Positions 21,423-33,525 of a stretch of 64,000 nucleotides of DNA are shown in pieces. Below the pieces are notes generated by a model. It was given only the letters and a program-made list of their open reading frames with translations, was not told the DNA's origin and made no database searches. The stretch comes from Bimuria novae-zelandiae CBS 107.79 (lineage: Eukaryota; Ascomycota; Dothideomycetes; Pleosporales; Didymosphaeriaceae), in NCBI GenBank assembly GCA_010015655.1, contig ML976667.1:499941-563940 (forward strand). The letters run 5' to 3'. Numbering within the stretch: the stretch's first letter is position 1; every line of letters begins with the position of its first letter. Made by a program: the position numbers and the translations under genes.

Positions 21423-21842
21423 GTTCATGATGATGAATGGTGAGCGTCTTCTCCAGCCGTCGCTGTGCCTGTGAAAATCAGCTTCCTTTTGCGCCCTCTG
21501 AACACTGAAACGACGCATGCGCAGCTCAAGAGCAATTGTGATGAACGATGAACTTTTGATACGATGGACTGACTAGGTGTAATGTACTACAGATAACCAG
21601 AAAACGCCGCACCCACCGCTTAAGCGAACAATGAGACAGGAAGAGGAAAAAGAGATATTAAGAATACAACCACGCTATGCAGTTTATGTATATAAAAAAA
21701 AGCCTCTCTGAATGAAGTTCCAGAGGGCCATATGAGTCAGCAAGACAGGCAACGCCGTCCCAAAAGTAACAATTTCGCTCCATCTATCGCTTGTCGTAAC
21801 GACGTCGGCTGGGTATAATGCTGTGAACGCGCAAAAGACCGT
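21423..21842. other. Convergent 3' spacer
   Basis: Lies between the 3' ends of the ankyrin-like gene and the bestrophin-like gene. Apart from an A-run near 21695 nothing is evident. Confidence 0.6.
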
Positions 21843-23435
21843 CTAAGCCTCGTGCTGGTTGTGCTGGAGCTGGCCGTGATGCTTCTCATCCTCTTCTTCT
21901 TGCTCGCGCCCCATGGCGAAGCTGCTGCGGATCCGCATGTCGGCCTTCGTCTTCGTCATGAGCGCGTCGCGAATGTCCTGCTTGCTGCGGCCCATCCAGC
22001 CGTCAAAGTTCTTCTGGCTGAGCGGGTTGAGAGGCATGTTCATGGTGCTGCGGAAGAAGTCTGCGACGTGTGGGCGCGGGTTGCTCATGATGTAGTCGAT
22101 GTCGGCCTCGAGTTCCTCGCAGAAGATTTCGAGCGGGAGATCGTTGACGTCGTCGCCGAAAGGGTTCTCGATTTCGCGACCGATGGCGGCGATACCGAGG
22201 ATGATGTAGGCGGCGAAGATGGATCCGGGGATGGTGACCCAGCGGAGGTCGTTCCACATCTGGAAGGGAAGCATCATGACGTAGACCCATGTGATTTGGG
22301 AGATGGCGATGGAGTAGGCGATGGGGAGAGGTGTGTTGAGAACGCGCTCGACGCCGACGAGGACGTCGTTGAAGGCTACAACGGAAGTGACTGTTGTGGA
22401 TTAGTCAGTGGCAACCATATCGTAGCATGACCAAACGTACTCAACTGGTTGTGGTAGAGACCGTTCTTCAAAGTCTCGTTCGCATTGACGTATTCAACAT
22501 AGGAAGACAGGTGGTTCAGGATTTCAAGCGGCAGGTTTCCAAGCGGCTTCTTGGAGCGCTTGATCCTCTTGCGGGGGTTGGACTCAGCGAAGCTAATGCC
22601 CAGGTATGCACCAGTAGCCTTCAGTTTGTTGGGCTCGGAACCCTTGGGAATCTCGGCTTCGGCGGCCTTTGCGAAAGTATCGAGGTATTCGACGCGGTCC
22701 CTGAGGTCCGGGTAGTCGATGCCGGGCTCGAAGCGAAGCTTGTGCAGAAGGGCACGAGCAAAGGCAGCGACCAAGTTGAGAGCAGATCTACAACCTTATT
22801 AGTCTACTTCTCCCAGAGAATCATGGTACAAAACTTACACCTTCGCGAGCAGGTCCTCCTTACCAAGCTCGCCCTCTCGCTCGTTGACATGCACCCACAC
22901 AGTCCTAGAGAAGTTTTGGCCAACCAACTGAAGCTGGGACCAGTACTTGCGGCCCTCAGTATAACGCTCGTACGCAGACGAAGTCCGGAAGGAAATGGCC
23001 ATGCTGACGACGAAACCAAGCACCGTCAGCAGCAAGCTGTCGACCTTGAGTGGGTAGACGAATTCAGAGATACAGGTGATGAGAGTGGACCAGAGAGTCA
23101 CAACCAATATTGGCAGGATCATCTTAGGAATCACTGAGCCGTGCATCCGCATGAAGAAAGGCCATTTCGAGTGCTTCGCCATGTCACGGGGACCGACCTG
23201 GTTCAATTAGCCAGATGCTCCGTTGAGAAGGCGCGGCTGGACGCACAAAGTAGTCTCCGGCATCTAATGAGGCCGCCGTATGCTGCCTTGACGGCGCTTT
23301 GTACGTCGTGGTCCTATGCCTCCACGAACGCGGTGACAAGGGAGCATCGCTGTTACTGTTGCTGTGCGAAGAAGACGGGATCTCGATAGCTCCCGGCTTC
23401 AGCGACTTGCTGCCGTTGATCGAAGTCGACGCCAT
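21843..23435 (-). CDS. Bestrophin-like anion channel (UPF0187/RFP-TM family)
   Basis: Four exons: 23247-23435, 22839-23197, 22441-22787 and 21843-22390, with three introns of 49-51 bp; 480 residues, sum divisible by three. The N-terminal 60 residues are Ser-rich. Then GPRDMAKHSKWPFFMRMHGSV leads into two membrane segments (MILPILVVTLWSTLITCIS and SLLLTVLGFVVSMAISF), followed by RTSSAYERYTEGRKYW, the family hallmark. A second pair of membrane segments lies around residues 335-385 (IAYSIAISQITWVYVMMLPF, then IPGSIFAAYIILGIAAIG), followed by ENPFGDDVNDLPLE, a conserved acidic motif of bestrophin-like proteins. The family forms chloride-permeable pentameric channels; substrate and location are unknown for the fungal members. 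The tail is acidic and His/Gln-rich. Confidence 0.92.
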
Positions 23436-24918
23436 GATTAGGATATCGCGGGTGTCGCGGATCTCACAAAAAAAACTGGCCAGCAGTTGCAGAGATGTAC
23501 AGAAAGTTAAACTGGGCGCGGATGTGAACGCTTGGCGCGTGTACTGCGAGAGCAGGATAGTAGAGGTGAAGGAGGGAAGGAGCGTCTGGCGGCGCGAAAG
23601 ATGATTAATGAAAGGAAAGTGGGAACGAAGGAAGATATAGCGAGCGAGGATCTTTTCGAGAGCAGAGAAAGGTTGGCCCCCGACTGCGCATTTTGCGTGG
23701 GCCGACCCCGTGTTGTCAGACACGCACAATGTACCTGTGCGTCCCCTGCGTCGCCGCATCCTGCACCCCTGGCGCGCGGCGTGCAAAGCATCCAATTGCG
23801 GAGGCGCAGGGCGATGGCGACGGTAAGGGCCTGTAACGAGGGGATTTGTTTCTTAAAACAAGACTGGACGGCCAAGCCCCGCGAGCTGCAGGTATTGTTG
23901 TTCCCGTCAGCCTCGCTGCCGGAGGCGCTTTAATTAGCCCAACAAAGGCACGCCCATTGCCTGCTTTGGCACAAGAGCGTACTCCGTTTCCACTAGGCAC
24001 AGGAAGGCGTTGCTAGCTGCCATGGTGAACAACGTTGGGAGCGACGCGCAAGAATATGTACGAGGCAAGAGGAGGAATGGACCCGCCGTTAGACGATCTT
24101 TGGGTCTGGACTATTGTGGGCGAAAGATGCCAGACAGCTGGAGCGACAGAATGACTTGTGCGCATCGGCCCGCATCGTCGCCACTTGCGAAAACCCCTGA
24201 AAGCTGCATGGGTATGGCGAATCCGGTCCTTCATAAAAGGGCCAAGCCGACTATGGGCCTTTCCGATCGGACACTGACAGCAACTCATCGGATCGGCGTG
24301 CTTCGCCTGCTGTTCCTGCTCTTCATGCGGTTGTAAATCGAGCAACTGCCGATCACTCTGCGAGCACTCCAACAAAACATGTCAAATGGTAGACGGTAGC
24401 ACTGCACGCCTACAACATCGGCGTTGTCCTCCAGACCGACTCGGGGACCAAAGTGCTGACTTACCACGGTCGCTAGCCGAATCCGTAAGCCGGCATAACG
24501 ACATTTTCCCGTTCGGATTATCGCCAGGTCTGACGAGAGAGCGACCGCGTTCTGGCTGCTCACTGCGTGCAGAAAATTCAGGCTGTGCGGGAACCCAAGC
24601 ATTGGCCGGGCATTACGTTGACAAAGATAGTGTGCATACGCTGCCTCTAACCTGCATCTGGCACATGGGCATCGTTCCGTGCCAGATTTTCCACCCACAT
24701 GGCGATGTCGTGTTTCGATGAGACAACCCCCGCAAGAACCGTTCCAACGTTCTCTCAGACACCTGCCACGATGGTGATCAGTGCGACTTCCTCGCAAAAC
24801 CGTTCCCATTGTTTTGTGAGACGGTCTTTAATCGGTGCGACTTAACTCCACGATTCGACATCGTTCTCTCGTCACATAGCCATGTCTTAGCATGCACCAT
24901 CCCTTCTGTCCAACCCAT
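23436..24918. other. Intergenic spacer
   Basis: About 1.5 kb upstream of the bestrophin-like gene. Short open frames exist on both strands but none shows recognisable motifs or splice-linked continuation. I see no tRNA or repeat. Confidence 0.5.
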
Positions 24919-25962
24919 CTACCAGCTTGTGCCCCTCTCCGCAATTCTCCTCCTCTCCTTCTGGCCCCTCTCTAGCACCCCGCTCAACTCCCTAACCCTA
25001 AACATCTCCCCACCTACACATACCCTCAGCCACCCAATCCTCTCCAGCAAACCCGCGTAAAAGATACCCTTGAACTCGTCACCCGCCCAGATCTTACTCC
25101 ACACATTAACCAGCTCCTTCGCCACCGTCCTCGGATGCACAACGCCCTCTTTGACCCCATCCAGCGGGAAGTCTTCATCCAACAGCTTCGGCTGTGCCAC
25201 GCCCGTAGGCGAATACAGCGCCGGCGTCGGCGGCGGAGGCACAACGTTCAACACCAGCTCTTCCACCGTGAGAATCATCGTAGAAGGCTGATCCCGCTCT
25301 GCCGGCAGATACGGTCCCTTATCGAACAGGCGTTTCAGCGCTGCGCAGATAGCCCATCCCGTGCGATCGGGCGGGCTGCTATTCCTGCGCCACTTGTTCG
25401 ACCGGTCTCCCACGATACGGATGTCGATCCAGAGCCTGGCGATCTGCGTCGTGAAGCTATGCCGTGCAATGCAATCGACCGCGCTTAAAGAAGGATTGAG
25501 TAGCCGCAACGGACAGGACAAGTACCTAACCCAATCCTCAATCCACTCGGGAAAGTACCCATTTTTCGAGTCTCGCTGCCGCCCACTCATCGTCGTCCTA
25601 ACAAGCGGCACACCCAACCACGTAAAGTAATGAAAACTCTCGTCCTCGGCGATACAATCCAATCGTACATTGACCAACCCCTTTTTGCCCAATCGCTGCA
25701 TAGTTTCTTTCATCTCGGCATAGATCTGGCGATTACACGCCAGAAAGCTCGCGCATGTCGAGGGCGGGTGCTCCAGCGCGTACGCGCACCCGAATTCGCC
25801 GCGCAGCGAGGACTGCGGCTCGTACACCTTCTTGAACCGCCTGTTGCGGTCGTACACCATGAACTTCTCGCCGGCGAGCTCAGGGCGTGGGCGCTGCCAT
25901 AGGAGCACCTCTTCGTAGAGGAGATCGCGCAGCTCGCGGGGGAGGTCGAAGAATGTTGGCAT
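24919..25962 (-). CDS. F-box-like/2EXR-type hypothetical protein
   Basis: Single exon, 347 residues. The start MPTFFDLPRELRDLLYEEVL matches the short F-box-like motif (LPxELRdxIY) that begins many fungal proteins of this type. A second typical element is SFLACNRQIYAEM near residue 95, where such proteins have a conserved LL-x-x-NRQIY-x-E stretch. The rest has no recognisable catalytic motif. Proteins of this kind are thought to be adaptors, but no partner is known. The C-terminus (ERGQKERRRIAERGTSW) is basic. Confidence 0.82.
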   Translation of the reverse strand: MPTFFDLPRELRDLLYEEVLLWQRPRPELAGEKFMVYDRNRRFKKVYEPQSSLRGEFGCAYALEHPPSTCASFLACNRQIYAEMKETMQRLGKKGLVNVRLDCIAEDESFHYFTWLGVPLVRTTMSGRQRDSKNGYFPEWIEDWVRYLSCPLRLLNPSLSAVDCIARHSFTTQIARLWIDIRIVGDRSNKWRRNSSPPDRTGWAICAALKRLFDKGPYLPAERDQPSTMILTVEELVLNVVPPPPTPALYSPTGVAQPKLLDEDFPLDGVKEGVVHPRTVAKELVNVWSKIWAGDEFKGIFYAGLLERIGWLRVCVGGEMFRVRELSGVLERGQKERRRIAERGTSW

Positions 25963-27001
25963 GTTCCTCGTTGCCTACCCTTCCCAGCTCTTCAATTCTC
26001 CACACAAAACTGCTTCTATCGTGGATTTCTTTGCCAGGACGTAATGGGAATGGCGCAGTTGTTGGTACCGGGGGTTGACGGGTGCACAGAGTCGTGCGCA
26101 CCGCTGCTGCAGAAACCTTTCCAATGCAGTGCAACGCGTGCAAAACACGCTCCCTCTGCAATTGCGCCCTGAGACTGCGACCCCGATAGCTTCGATGCCG
26201 TCGTCGGCGTTTCACCTGCGCCGCAGCGGCACCTAAGGTTTCGCGCCTCTAACCTCGGTCCCTGGCTCTTGAATCCTCGTCTCACACCGCAACAAACCCA
26301 AAAGAAAACCTAATAAAATCTTAACTAACGATCCAAGGCAAGATAACCGTTGGAATGCGCGACTGTAAGATGAGGTAAAGCATAAAGCATTGGAGAACAT
26401 CGGTGGATATAGTACATGGATATATGAGGTAAGGGACGCCCGCGCGGCGGACTATGGAGACGTCACGCGACGCTGCGTCATGGTTAGATCTTCGATAGGT
26501 CCGTCCGCAGAAGATGACCGCGCAGCTTACAGCTACAGACGCTTACTACTCAGCTCATCGCAACACGTCTAGGCCTCAAACGCACATAGCCTTTTGTAGC
26601 GAGTGCTCTTGTCAATGGGAGCAAGGTGCATGCATGCGAGCTATTCCCGAGCTTGTCCGATTGGTCGTACACGTATTTGGCAAGCGGAGGCACGCGGATG
26701 CCGGGGAGCGTCTTGTACTCGAATATTGCTGGACGGAGAGGGAAGTAGTGCATAGTAAAAACGGCGAGACTGCACGATGCGCTGAATCATTGAATAGGTA
26801 ATGAGATTGTTGGCGTCGCACGGCTCACAGGAATCCGGACTGCAACTGCGCCTACACGATACGCAACGAACTTGGTAGCACTCCTGGCTTACAATCCAGA
26901 TGTCTGCTCTTCATACACACTTTCTCTTCAGATTCTGTGTACCTCCTCCATGTTGTTGAATAGTGTCTCGTCCAATCACTTGACCACGCTGTGATCGGCC
27001 C
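25963..27001. other. Intergenic spacer
   Basis: About 1 kb between the F-box-like gene and the transporter gene. No gene, RNA or repeat is evident. Confidence 0.5.
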
Positions 27002-28350
27002 TTACACATTCTCGTCAGCCCTCTTCTGGCTCGCGCCCTTGATAACACCACTGAGATCACCAACTACATCCTCATCAGCAATTAAGCGTGCGTGCAGCAA
27101 TTCCACGGCCACTTACCAGGAAGCGAAAACGGGAAGTCCAAACTAGCCAGCATGATAGCAGTGAACATCCACCAGCCACACAAGGACGCGACGAATGCAC
27201 ACGCTCCAGCTGCAACCTGGCAACTATGCGACATACTCATGTTGCCGTTGTTGGCGTGCCAGTAGGTGGCAGCAAGCAGTACGAAAGTGAGAAGGAGGGT
27301 GAGGAAGATCAGGAAGAAGACTATGTTTGTACGGAGGGCGCAGATCATGTAGATGAAGCAGAGCATGCCCATGGCGAGGAAGAAGAACGCTGTTCGCGAG
27401 TGTTAACATCGCAGTAACATGAGGTGATGGTTGAACCAGGGGCACGACGTACCATAGCTGGAGCGGAACCCAATGGTTGTGAGGCCATCAGCGACGTCTC
27501 CGGTCGTCGAGTATGCGCCGTAGGCGTTGTAAAAGGGCTGGAGTGTTGCGGCCCAGCCGAGCCAGAAGGCGCCGAACGAGCCGAAGACCACGAAGGGGAA
27601 TGTGTTGCCGATGATGAACTGCAGAAATGTCAGGCTGTATGGTGCAACAGGATGGTATGGAGATATACCTCGCCGAGAGAGCCGATCGTCATTAGCAAGC
27701 CGCCAAAGAAATAATATGTACCGGTCCCGGAAGCACCTGCAGGAGACAATCAGTATGTGTACTTTGTTGGTTGCGTCTTGGACAAGGACTTACCGCTACC
27801 ACCCGAACCTCTCCAGCCCATCAAACATATGCTCAAGGGAGTAAGGCAAATCAAAAAGCCGATGATGGCGCTGTGGAGTCAGTGAGCTCATTTTGCAAGA
27901 TCGGAGCAGAACTTACAGAGGTGTCGGGTTACCGAATGTCTTTCGTAGATCACCATGTACCTTATTCTGCGGAGATAGGTAAAGCTTCTCGAACAGTTCT
28001 GGAGTAATGGAGATGCTTCCTGCTGTGCGCATCTTCCTGAGCGCAGTCTCAGAGTCGTGGCTTGCGTCCAAATGTTGATGATATCCGTTGCTGTACGGGC
28101 CTGTCTGATAGTCAAGGTTGAACGACGGGATATGGCCAGGGGTGCTATTACCGCTACTGAAGTCCTTTTCCAATGTAGGAGAGATTGTGGAAGCCATGTC
28201 TGGTATGGACGCAGTGAGGTTCTCGTTGTTCCGCGTCCGGTCGTGAAGATCACCATGGTTCTGCCCTACGCCAGCCGGGTCCACACCTGGGCCAGCGAGG
28301 TTTCCATTGTTCAATGTCGCATCACGAAGACTCTCGCGATGGTGTGCCAT
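27002..28350 (-). CDS. GPR1/FUN34/YaaH family acetate/ammonium transporter
   Basis: Six exons: 27917-28350, 27794-27870, 27669-27736, 27453-27618, 27117-27389 and 27002-27063, with introns of 46-63 bp; 359 residues. A soluble N-terminal tail of about 135 residues ends in FGNPTPLA, the NP-x-PLGL signature of the family. Six membrane segments follow: IIGFLICLTPLSICLMGW, TYYFFGGLLMTIGSLGE, NTFPFVVFGSFGAFWLGWA, FFFLAMGMLCFIYMICAL, NIVFFLIFLTLLLTFVLLAA and a last one around ACAFVASLCGWWMFTAIM. Known fungal members (Ady2, AcpA, Gpr1) move acetate or related weak acids and are linked to ammonium export. The long N-terminal tail is a likely regulatory region. Confidence 0.92.
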
Positions 28351-29589
28351 GTTGAGGGTGTAACGTGCACTATCAGAACAGGTGACAAAGTGTAAGTTAT
28401 GGCACTTTGGACTCCTAGCTGGGATTTAAAATAAGATAGAACAGTCACCTGAGTTGGATGCAATTAAAGTAGAAGCACGCTGGGAATGGCTCAAGTTGAT
28501 AAAATTGCGGTCTTGAGCTCTCTCAAATACCCAGGCCGTAGTGCCGCAACGGTTCTGAGCGGAGCCGCGCACAGGAGGATTGGAAACGGGTTGGGTCTTG
28601 TCCATTCCTAGCGCCGATCAGCCTAGATCAGTCCTACAATGGAGCAACGGCAGGACTAAGCAGAGGGGCTCACCCCTTGGTCCGGTATAGTCCCGGCAAG
28701 AGGCTGGCTGTGACTGGTTGGCCATTCTCGGTGCCGAAGATGGGCCTGGTCATGGTTCGCGGTGGCATTAGCGTTTGAGTGGTATTTCTCTTTTCGAATG
28801 CATGAATACCATCGCTGGCGCAGTCATTGAATGGATTATGATGTTTATACCTGACATGGCGAACTGCTGATTGCGGCTTGTGATGGGTAGTAGAAAAGCA
28901 TCGTTGTTCATGTACAATTGCCAGGGGAGGCTTTACACAGCCGCTTGGAAACTTTCACTGACAAGATCATCTCCGCTCATGCAGTCAGAGTGGAGTCGAA
29001 CCGCGATTAGTGATAGGAGAGTTAAACCCAGCTTTGCGGATACGCTTGAGTGGAGTCGTTTTTATTTGGCACGCGGAGAATTCTGGGGATTGTGCAAAAA
29101 TGCGGAGAGCGGCTAGATTAGATAGCTGCATGAGAAGTTAGACTAGAGCGTTTCGATACTGGGGCGGCACAGCGAATCTTGGAATTTGCGGGGAAGGAGG
29201 CGTGGTTGCCAACGGGCTAACTTAAAGTTGTCTAAAGTATCTTGTGTGCGTCAACGTTTAGATATAGTGAATGAATACGTCTTTTACAGGATCCGCGAGT
29301 AGTATACCACGGGGCACGACACCTTTGCAACTCTCTCATCGTGGCTTCGTCTGTCATCACCGGCACTAACCTGATACGATTCTCGGTCCCGGCAGCGACA
29401 GCGATCAATGGTGCTGTACTCGGATGAGCGGTGATTCAGCAGTTTGGGTGGTTCGATGGTGAGCTGGTGACGGATTGTTGCGGTCATCCGAAGGGTCGTG
29501 GTGCCTCTTCCGTGGCGCTAACCTAACTCGGCGGACTATAGACGTGGGGAAGTTATGAACTTGCTACCCGCCGAAACATGTCGGTCGTA
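28351..29589. other. Intergenic spacer
   Basis: Upstream region of the transporter gene up to the MITE. No gene with support is evident. Confidence 0.5.
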
Positions 29590-29919
29590 CAAAGGGTAAG
29601 CTCAAGAAGTTCGTCCGTCACGTGACGCGCTATAACTCCCTAAACGAGGTGGTCCGAGCGCCTTTGTACGCGTGGCAGGATGACGAGGATGTGAGGCAGT
29701 ATATGAGCGAAACGCTTCACCCAACCTACTTTCTGCATGTTGCAAAGCTCTGCGAGCAAGCTGGTGGCCAGAACAAATTTACAGCATAACAAGAATATCT
29801 TATTCTGGTGTATTTGCTCCTATTTTTCGATAAAAAGAAGATGCGTGACTTTCGGTGTTACTACCCCTGCAAGAATCCCTGCAGCACGTGATGGACGAAC
29901 TTCTTGAGCTTACCCATTG
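29590..29919. mobile_element. 330-bp MITE with 35-bp terminal inverted repeats
   Basis: The arms 29590-29624 and 29885-29919 are reverse complements with two mismatches over 35 bp (CAAAGGGTAAGCTCAAGAAG against CAATGGGTAAGCTCAAGAAG at the start). Both ends are flanked by TA (29588-29589 and 29920-29921), the target duplication of Tc1/mariner/pogo elements. The interior has no transposase frame. It is not visibly RIP-mutated and lies in a gene-free spacer. Confidence 0.85.
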
Positions 29920-30727
29920 TATGTAGTGTGGCCTGAGATCGAATCATTATCACTAGTGCCGGACGTAAAATTGTATAACGCCGCTGGACGAAGATAGGAA
30001 GGACCATATACTGAACAGCAATTGGGACTGACTGACTACTCCCGAGGTCTCTGTGAAAGCACTTCCTATCTACCGATGGCTCGGTTATGCACGTTTCCTA
30101 TTGTCCTGACCGCCGTATACTTTTGTCCACTGCTATACTAGAGTTGATGTTCCCTAGTAGAAATGGCCGTGAGGACTATAACACACTAAATGTTGAAGAT
30201 TGCCTGCTACAATGCTATTATAACAGTCTCCTACGACTTGCCTAAACGCTCCGCGGAATCTTTTCACTGCAATGTACCCCGTATCCGGTCCTGGGACGTT
30301 CGTAATTGCAAAGTGTTGTTTCTACTCAGCACTTCCACACGCCTCAAAGGCAACCAAAGCAGCACTTAAGCCGACAGACGTGATGAAAAGTGTGCGAAGT
30401 TGAATGTTCGAGTGATGATTATTTGGGCGGGGAAAGCCGCTACGCAGGGTAAGGTAGCTCGGCGCTCCTTCCGTACACCCAGAAGCTCCTGCGTCAGCCA
30501 AAGGAACACGCAATAAGCCATAACGCCAAATGCTTTCCCGATGTCGCCAGTAACGCATCATTCTCGTAGTATGCAGCTCATTATATGCAACTCCTCCAAA
30601 TGCACATTACAGTCCACACATTCACGCGCTAGATCTCACCTCGTGATCCGCGTCCGACCCGTGTCGGCATCGTCCCCTCGCCTTAGTGCTCTACTTCCAT
30701 GGTAGTCCTACCATACCAGCCGTTCTA
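29920..30727. other. Intergenic spacer
   Basis: Between the MITE and the 3' end of the zinc-finger gene. Nothing is recognised. Confidence 0.5.
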
Positions 30728-32680
30728 CTAGTCATCCTCTCGCTCGCCCCAAACCCCAACTTCCTCTTGTGCAATAGCATCCAAGTCCAACATGCCAGTC
30801 CTGCCACTCCCTTCTTCATCCTCTCCATCACTGTCGACTGCCTTCCTCGCTTCATCCCGACTCACTTCGCCCCAGCCGGCATCTTCGACTTCATCCCGCA
30901 CTACGGGCGGTGTAATAGGCACGTAGTCGTCCATGAGGCTCTGAGGCATACCGAGTGGTGTGAGGCGGCGCGCGGAGTCGGTGGCAGGTGGTGGAGTGAG
31001 GGGCATGAGTGTCATTTCGGGGTGATGCGAGAGTGAGGGCTCGGGCCGGTCTTCTGGAGGCGTGGATGGAGCGGGTTCGTCCCAAGGCGATTTCGGCAGC
31101 TCTGGCGAGGCGATGGTGGGAGACGTCTGAGGGGGTATGGGCGCTGTTTCTCTGCGAGCCTCGGAAAGTGCAGATCGCTGTAGTTGCGGTGGCGGTTGTT
31201 TTGGCTCCACTGGCGCCTTTGGCGTTGCTGTTTTCGCGATCGACACTTTTGGTTGTTGCGCTGATGCTGCGTCGCTCGGAACTGGCCCGTTGAAACGTGG
31301 CTCCCCAATGGGCAGACTGGCAGATTGATTCGTCTGCTCCATTTGTGGCCTCTGCTCGGGTTGTTGCTCTTGAGCGAAGGGAGAGTAAGATAACAATGTG
31401 GAGCCTAGACCCATGCTGTACCTGTTTACTCTATTCAACAAATTCGGGCGATCTTCCTTCGTTCCTTCTGTCCGTGAATTCGTTGGCATAGATACCGAAT
31501 GGGCGTGTGATGGCTTCCGGGCTAGGGTCTTTCGTTGGACAGGACTAGGCGGCTTCGTGATGACCGCCTCTGGGAGTGCGCTCTGGCACATTTCGCAAGT
31601 CGTGAGCTCCGGATGATTTAGGAACGTGCATGCTGGGCACTGTTTCTTCTGAACCGGAGACGGTGGACGGACGTCTGTGGTGGCGTTGTACGTTTCCAGA
31701 TGCGGAGCGGGAGGTTGTTGTGGAGCTTCGTCGTGAGTGCCAGGCATGTTGTAACCGGGCGTATACCGCTGCGATACCTTCGACGGGTGATGCCGCCGTG
31801 CTGATGTATTTGGATTAGACGGCCTCCTCTGCGTACTCTGCTGCGGTGTAGCTCCAGACACAGGATCAATCAGCACCGCAACCTGCACATCCCTCACCGT
31901 CCCGCACTTCAAGCACTGGCACTGCCTCACCACGCTCCTCATCATCGTATTCTCCACCTCACCCGGAGAGTCAAAACGGATCTCAAATCGTTCCGGCTTC
32001 CCAAAGGTCCTGACCTCTTTCTTTCCCGGCGCATTCGCAAACCCTGTACCATTTGACACAATCCTCCTTATAGGCTCTACCGGCCCAGCGAGAATGTGCT
32101 CCACATAAGGAACGAGGGTATTCACGCCAACAATCTTAATCTTTTGCTCAACCTCCGGCCTCAGAGTAAAGTCGTCTATCGCATGCAGCGAACGAAAGTA
32201 CTTGAAAAACATGTCACCGTACCATCGCCGCACCTCCACGCCCTGCTGCAACAGCTCCTTCGGCAGATTCGCCGGTGCGGGACTGGGCCACAGCGCATCG
32301 ATCAAATGCTTCTCTTTCAGCGCCTTGCACACCATCAGATCCTTGCGTCCAACCTCATACAGCCTCTTTTCTAAGCGCTCGTGTTTTTGATGCTTAGCGT
32401 ACCGCACAACCATCCCTTGCACGAACGTAGCGTCTAGCTTCCATTTCCGGATGCAGTAGTCTAAAGATTCGAGGTCTCCCTGTGTCTGCGGGTTCGCTGG
32501 GCGCCAGCTGGTAGGGAATAATTCGTTGCCCATGAAGATGAAGCGTTGAGCCTGCTTGGGGACCGCTTCGGCGGTGGATGTGAATAGCCAGCGTATGGGC
32601 GCATATTCGGCTTTGAAATAGTTGTACACGAAGTCGAGGAAGTCGGCTTCGCTGAGTGGGAGAGCGCGGTGAGTGTCCAT
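30728..32680 (-). CDS. RanBP2-type zinc-finger protein
   Basis: Single exon, 650 residues. The N-terminal 270 residues form a conserved-looking globular part (PTSWRPANPQTQGDLESLDY, WYGDMFFKYFRSLHAIDDF, VNTLVPYVEHIL) and include CQCLKCGTV, a Cys pair that may bind metal. The middle and C-terminal parts are Pro/Ser/Gln-rich and low in complexity. A single RanBP2/NZF-type finger CPACTFLNHPELTTCEMC lies near residue 350; the family binds ubiquitin or single-stranded RNA. The rest is acidic near the end (DSDGEDEEGSG). I do not recognise a named orthologue, and the function is open. Confidence 0.82.
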   Translation of the reverse strand: MDTHRALPLSEADFLDFVYNYFKAEYAPIRWLFTSTAEAVPKQAQRFIFMGNELFPTSWRPANPQTQGDLESLDYCIRKWKLDATFVQGMVVRYAKHQKHERLEKRLYEVGRKDLMVCKALKEKHLIDALWPSPAPANLPKELLQQGVEVRRWYGDMFFKYFRSLHAIDDFTLRPEVEQKIKIVGVNTLVPYVEHILAGPVEPIRRIVSNGTGFANAPGKKEVRTFGKPERFEIRFDSPGEVENTMMRSVVRQCQCLKCGTVRDVQVAVLIDPVSGATPQQSTQRRPSNPNTSARRHHPSKVSQRYTPGYNMPGTHDEAPQQPPAPHLETYNATTDVRPPSPVQKKQCPACTFLNHPELTTCEMCQSALPEAVITKPPSPVQRKTLARKPSHAHSVSMPTNSRTEGTKEDRPNLLNRVNRYSMGLGSTLLSYSPFAQEQQPEQRPQMEQTNQSASLPIGEPRFNGPVPSDAASAQQPKVSIAKTATPKAPVEPKQPPPQLQRSALSEARRETAPIPPQTSPTIASPELPKSPWDEPAPSTPPEDRPEPSLSHHPEMTLMPLTPPPATDSARRLTPLGMPQSLMDDYVPITPPVVRDEVEDAGWGEVSRDEARKAVDSDGEDEEGSGRTGMLDLDAIAQEEVGVWGEREDD

Positions 32681-33525
32681 CTCTTGTGGCGGCGCCGTGT
32701 GAGCCGCAAAAAGATACTTCCACGGAGTTGCGTGGTCACCTCAAACACGTTTGTACACAATGTGGGCGTGACAATATAAAGTGAAGAGTGGAACGGAGAG
32801 TGCACCGAATATCTAGAATATTAAAAGCCTGGGCGATCGGAGTGTTGGACAATAAACGCTGCTGCCTACCGCAGGTGGAAAGACTACTGCAGCTGTGCAG
32901 CTTAACCCAAGTACGGATTACGCGCCACCTCGTGATGAAATAACCGCGTGGACTAGCTTGGTCCAATCGCAACGGCCGTCGATACGTCGTTTTAGCTTCC
33001 ACGAGGTTCTTCATCGAAGCGACGTCATGAGTGTGGCGGTGTTCCTGCGCCACCTCACTGTCACATGCACTAGAATCGCGAAGTGTTAACGCGCGCGATA
33101 GTGATCTCTACGTTGCTTCAACCTTTAAACTCAATCCCTTGAATGTCCTTGGAAATCCCGGGAGAAGTTGAATAGTCACTTGGTATTCTACCCACCCTTC
33201 AGCCCGCCTCTCCTACCGACCTTCCGCCCCAGCCCGAACCACGGGTCGCTAACCCACATGCCCTCACTAAACACCCCTTTCGAGAGAACTTATACCACAT
33301 TCAGCAATATTAGCTTGCCATCGCTTGCAGATACTTATTAGGTCCATGCACATGTACCCAGGACCACATTTCTCCTACCCAACATCCCGACGAAAAACCT
33401 CACCTTTGTGACCAAGTACCAGTGGGACTTGGTATAAATTAGTACTAATCTATGCGGCATGCGTAGAGGTAAACCACACTTGACACTCCAGAACGACCAT
33501 ATGGTAGCTACCAGATTGAGAAATA
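32681..33525. other. Intergenic spacer
   Basis: Upstream of the zinc-finger gene. No gene is supported; the sequence passes into the degenerate repeats at about 33.5 kb. Confidence 0.5.

Noticed and set aside
21852..22430. 192-codon plus-strand frame and neighbours
   Set aside because: Antisense shadow of the bestrophin-like gene, whose exons join correctly on the minus strand.
24285..24809. 174-codon minus-strand frame in the 23.4-24.9 kb spacer
   Set aside because: No recognisable domain or supporting splice structure; overlapping frames are equally open.
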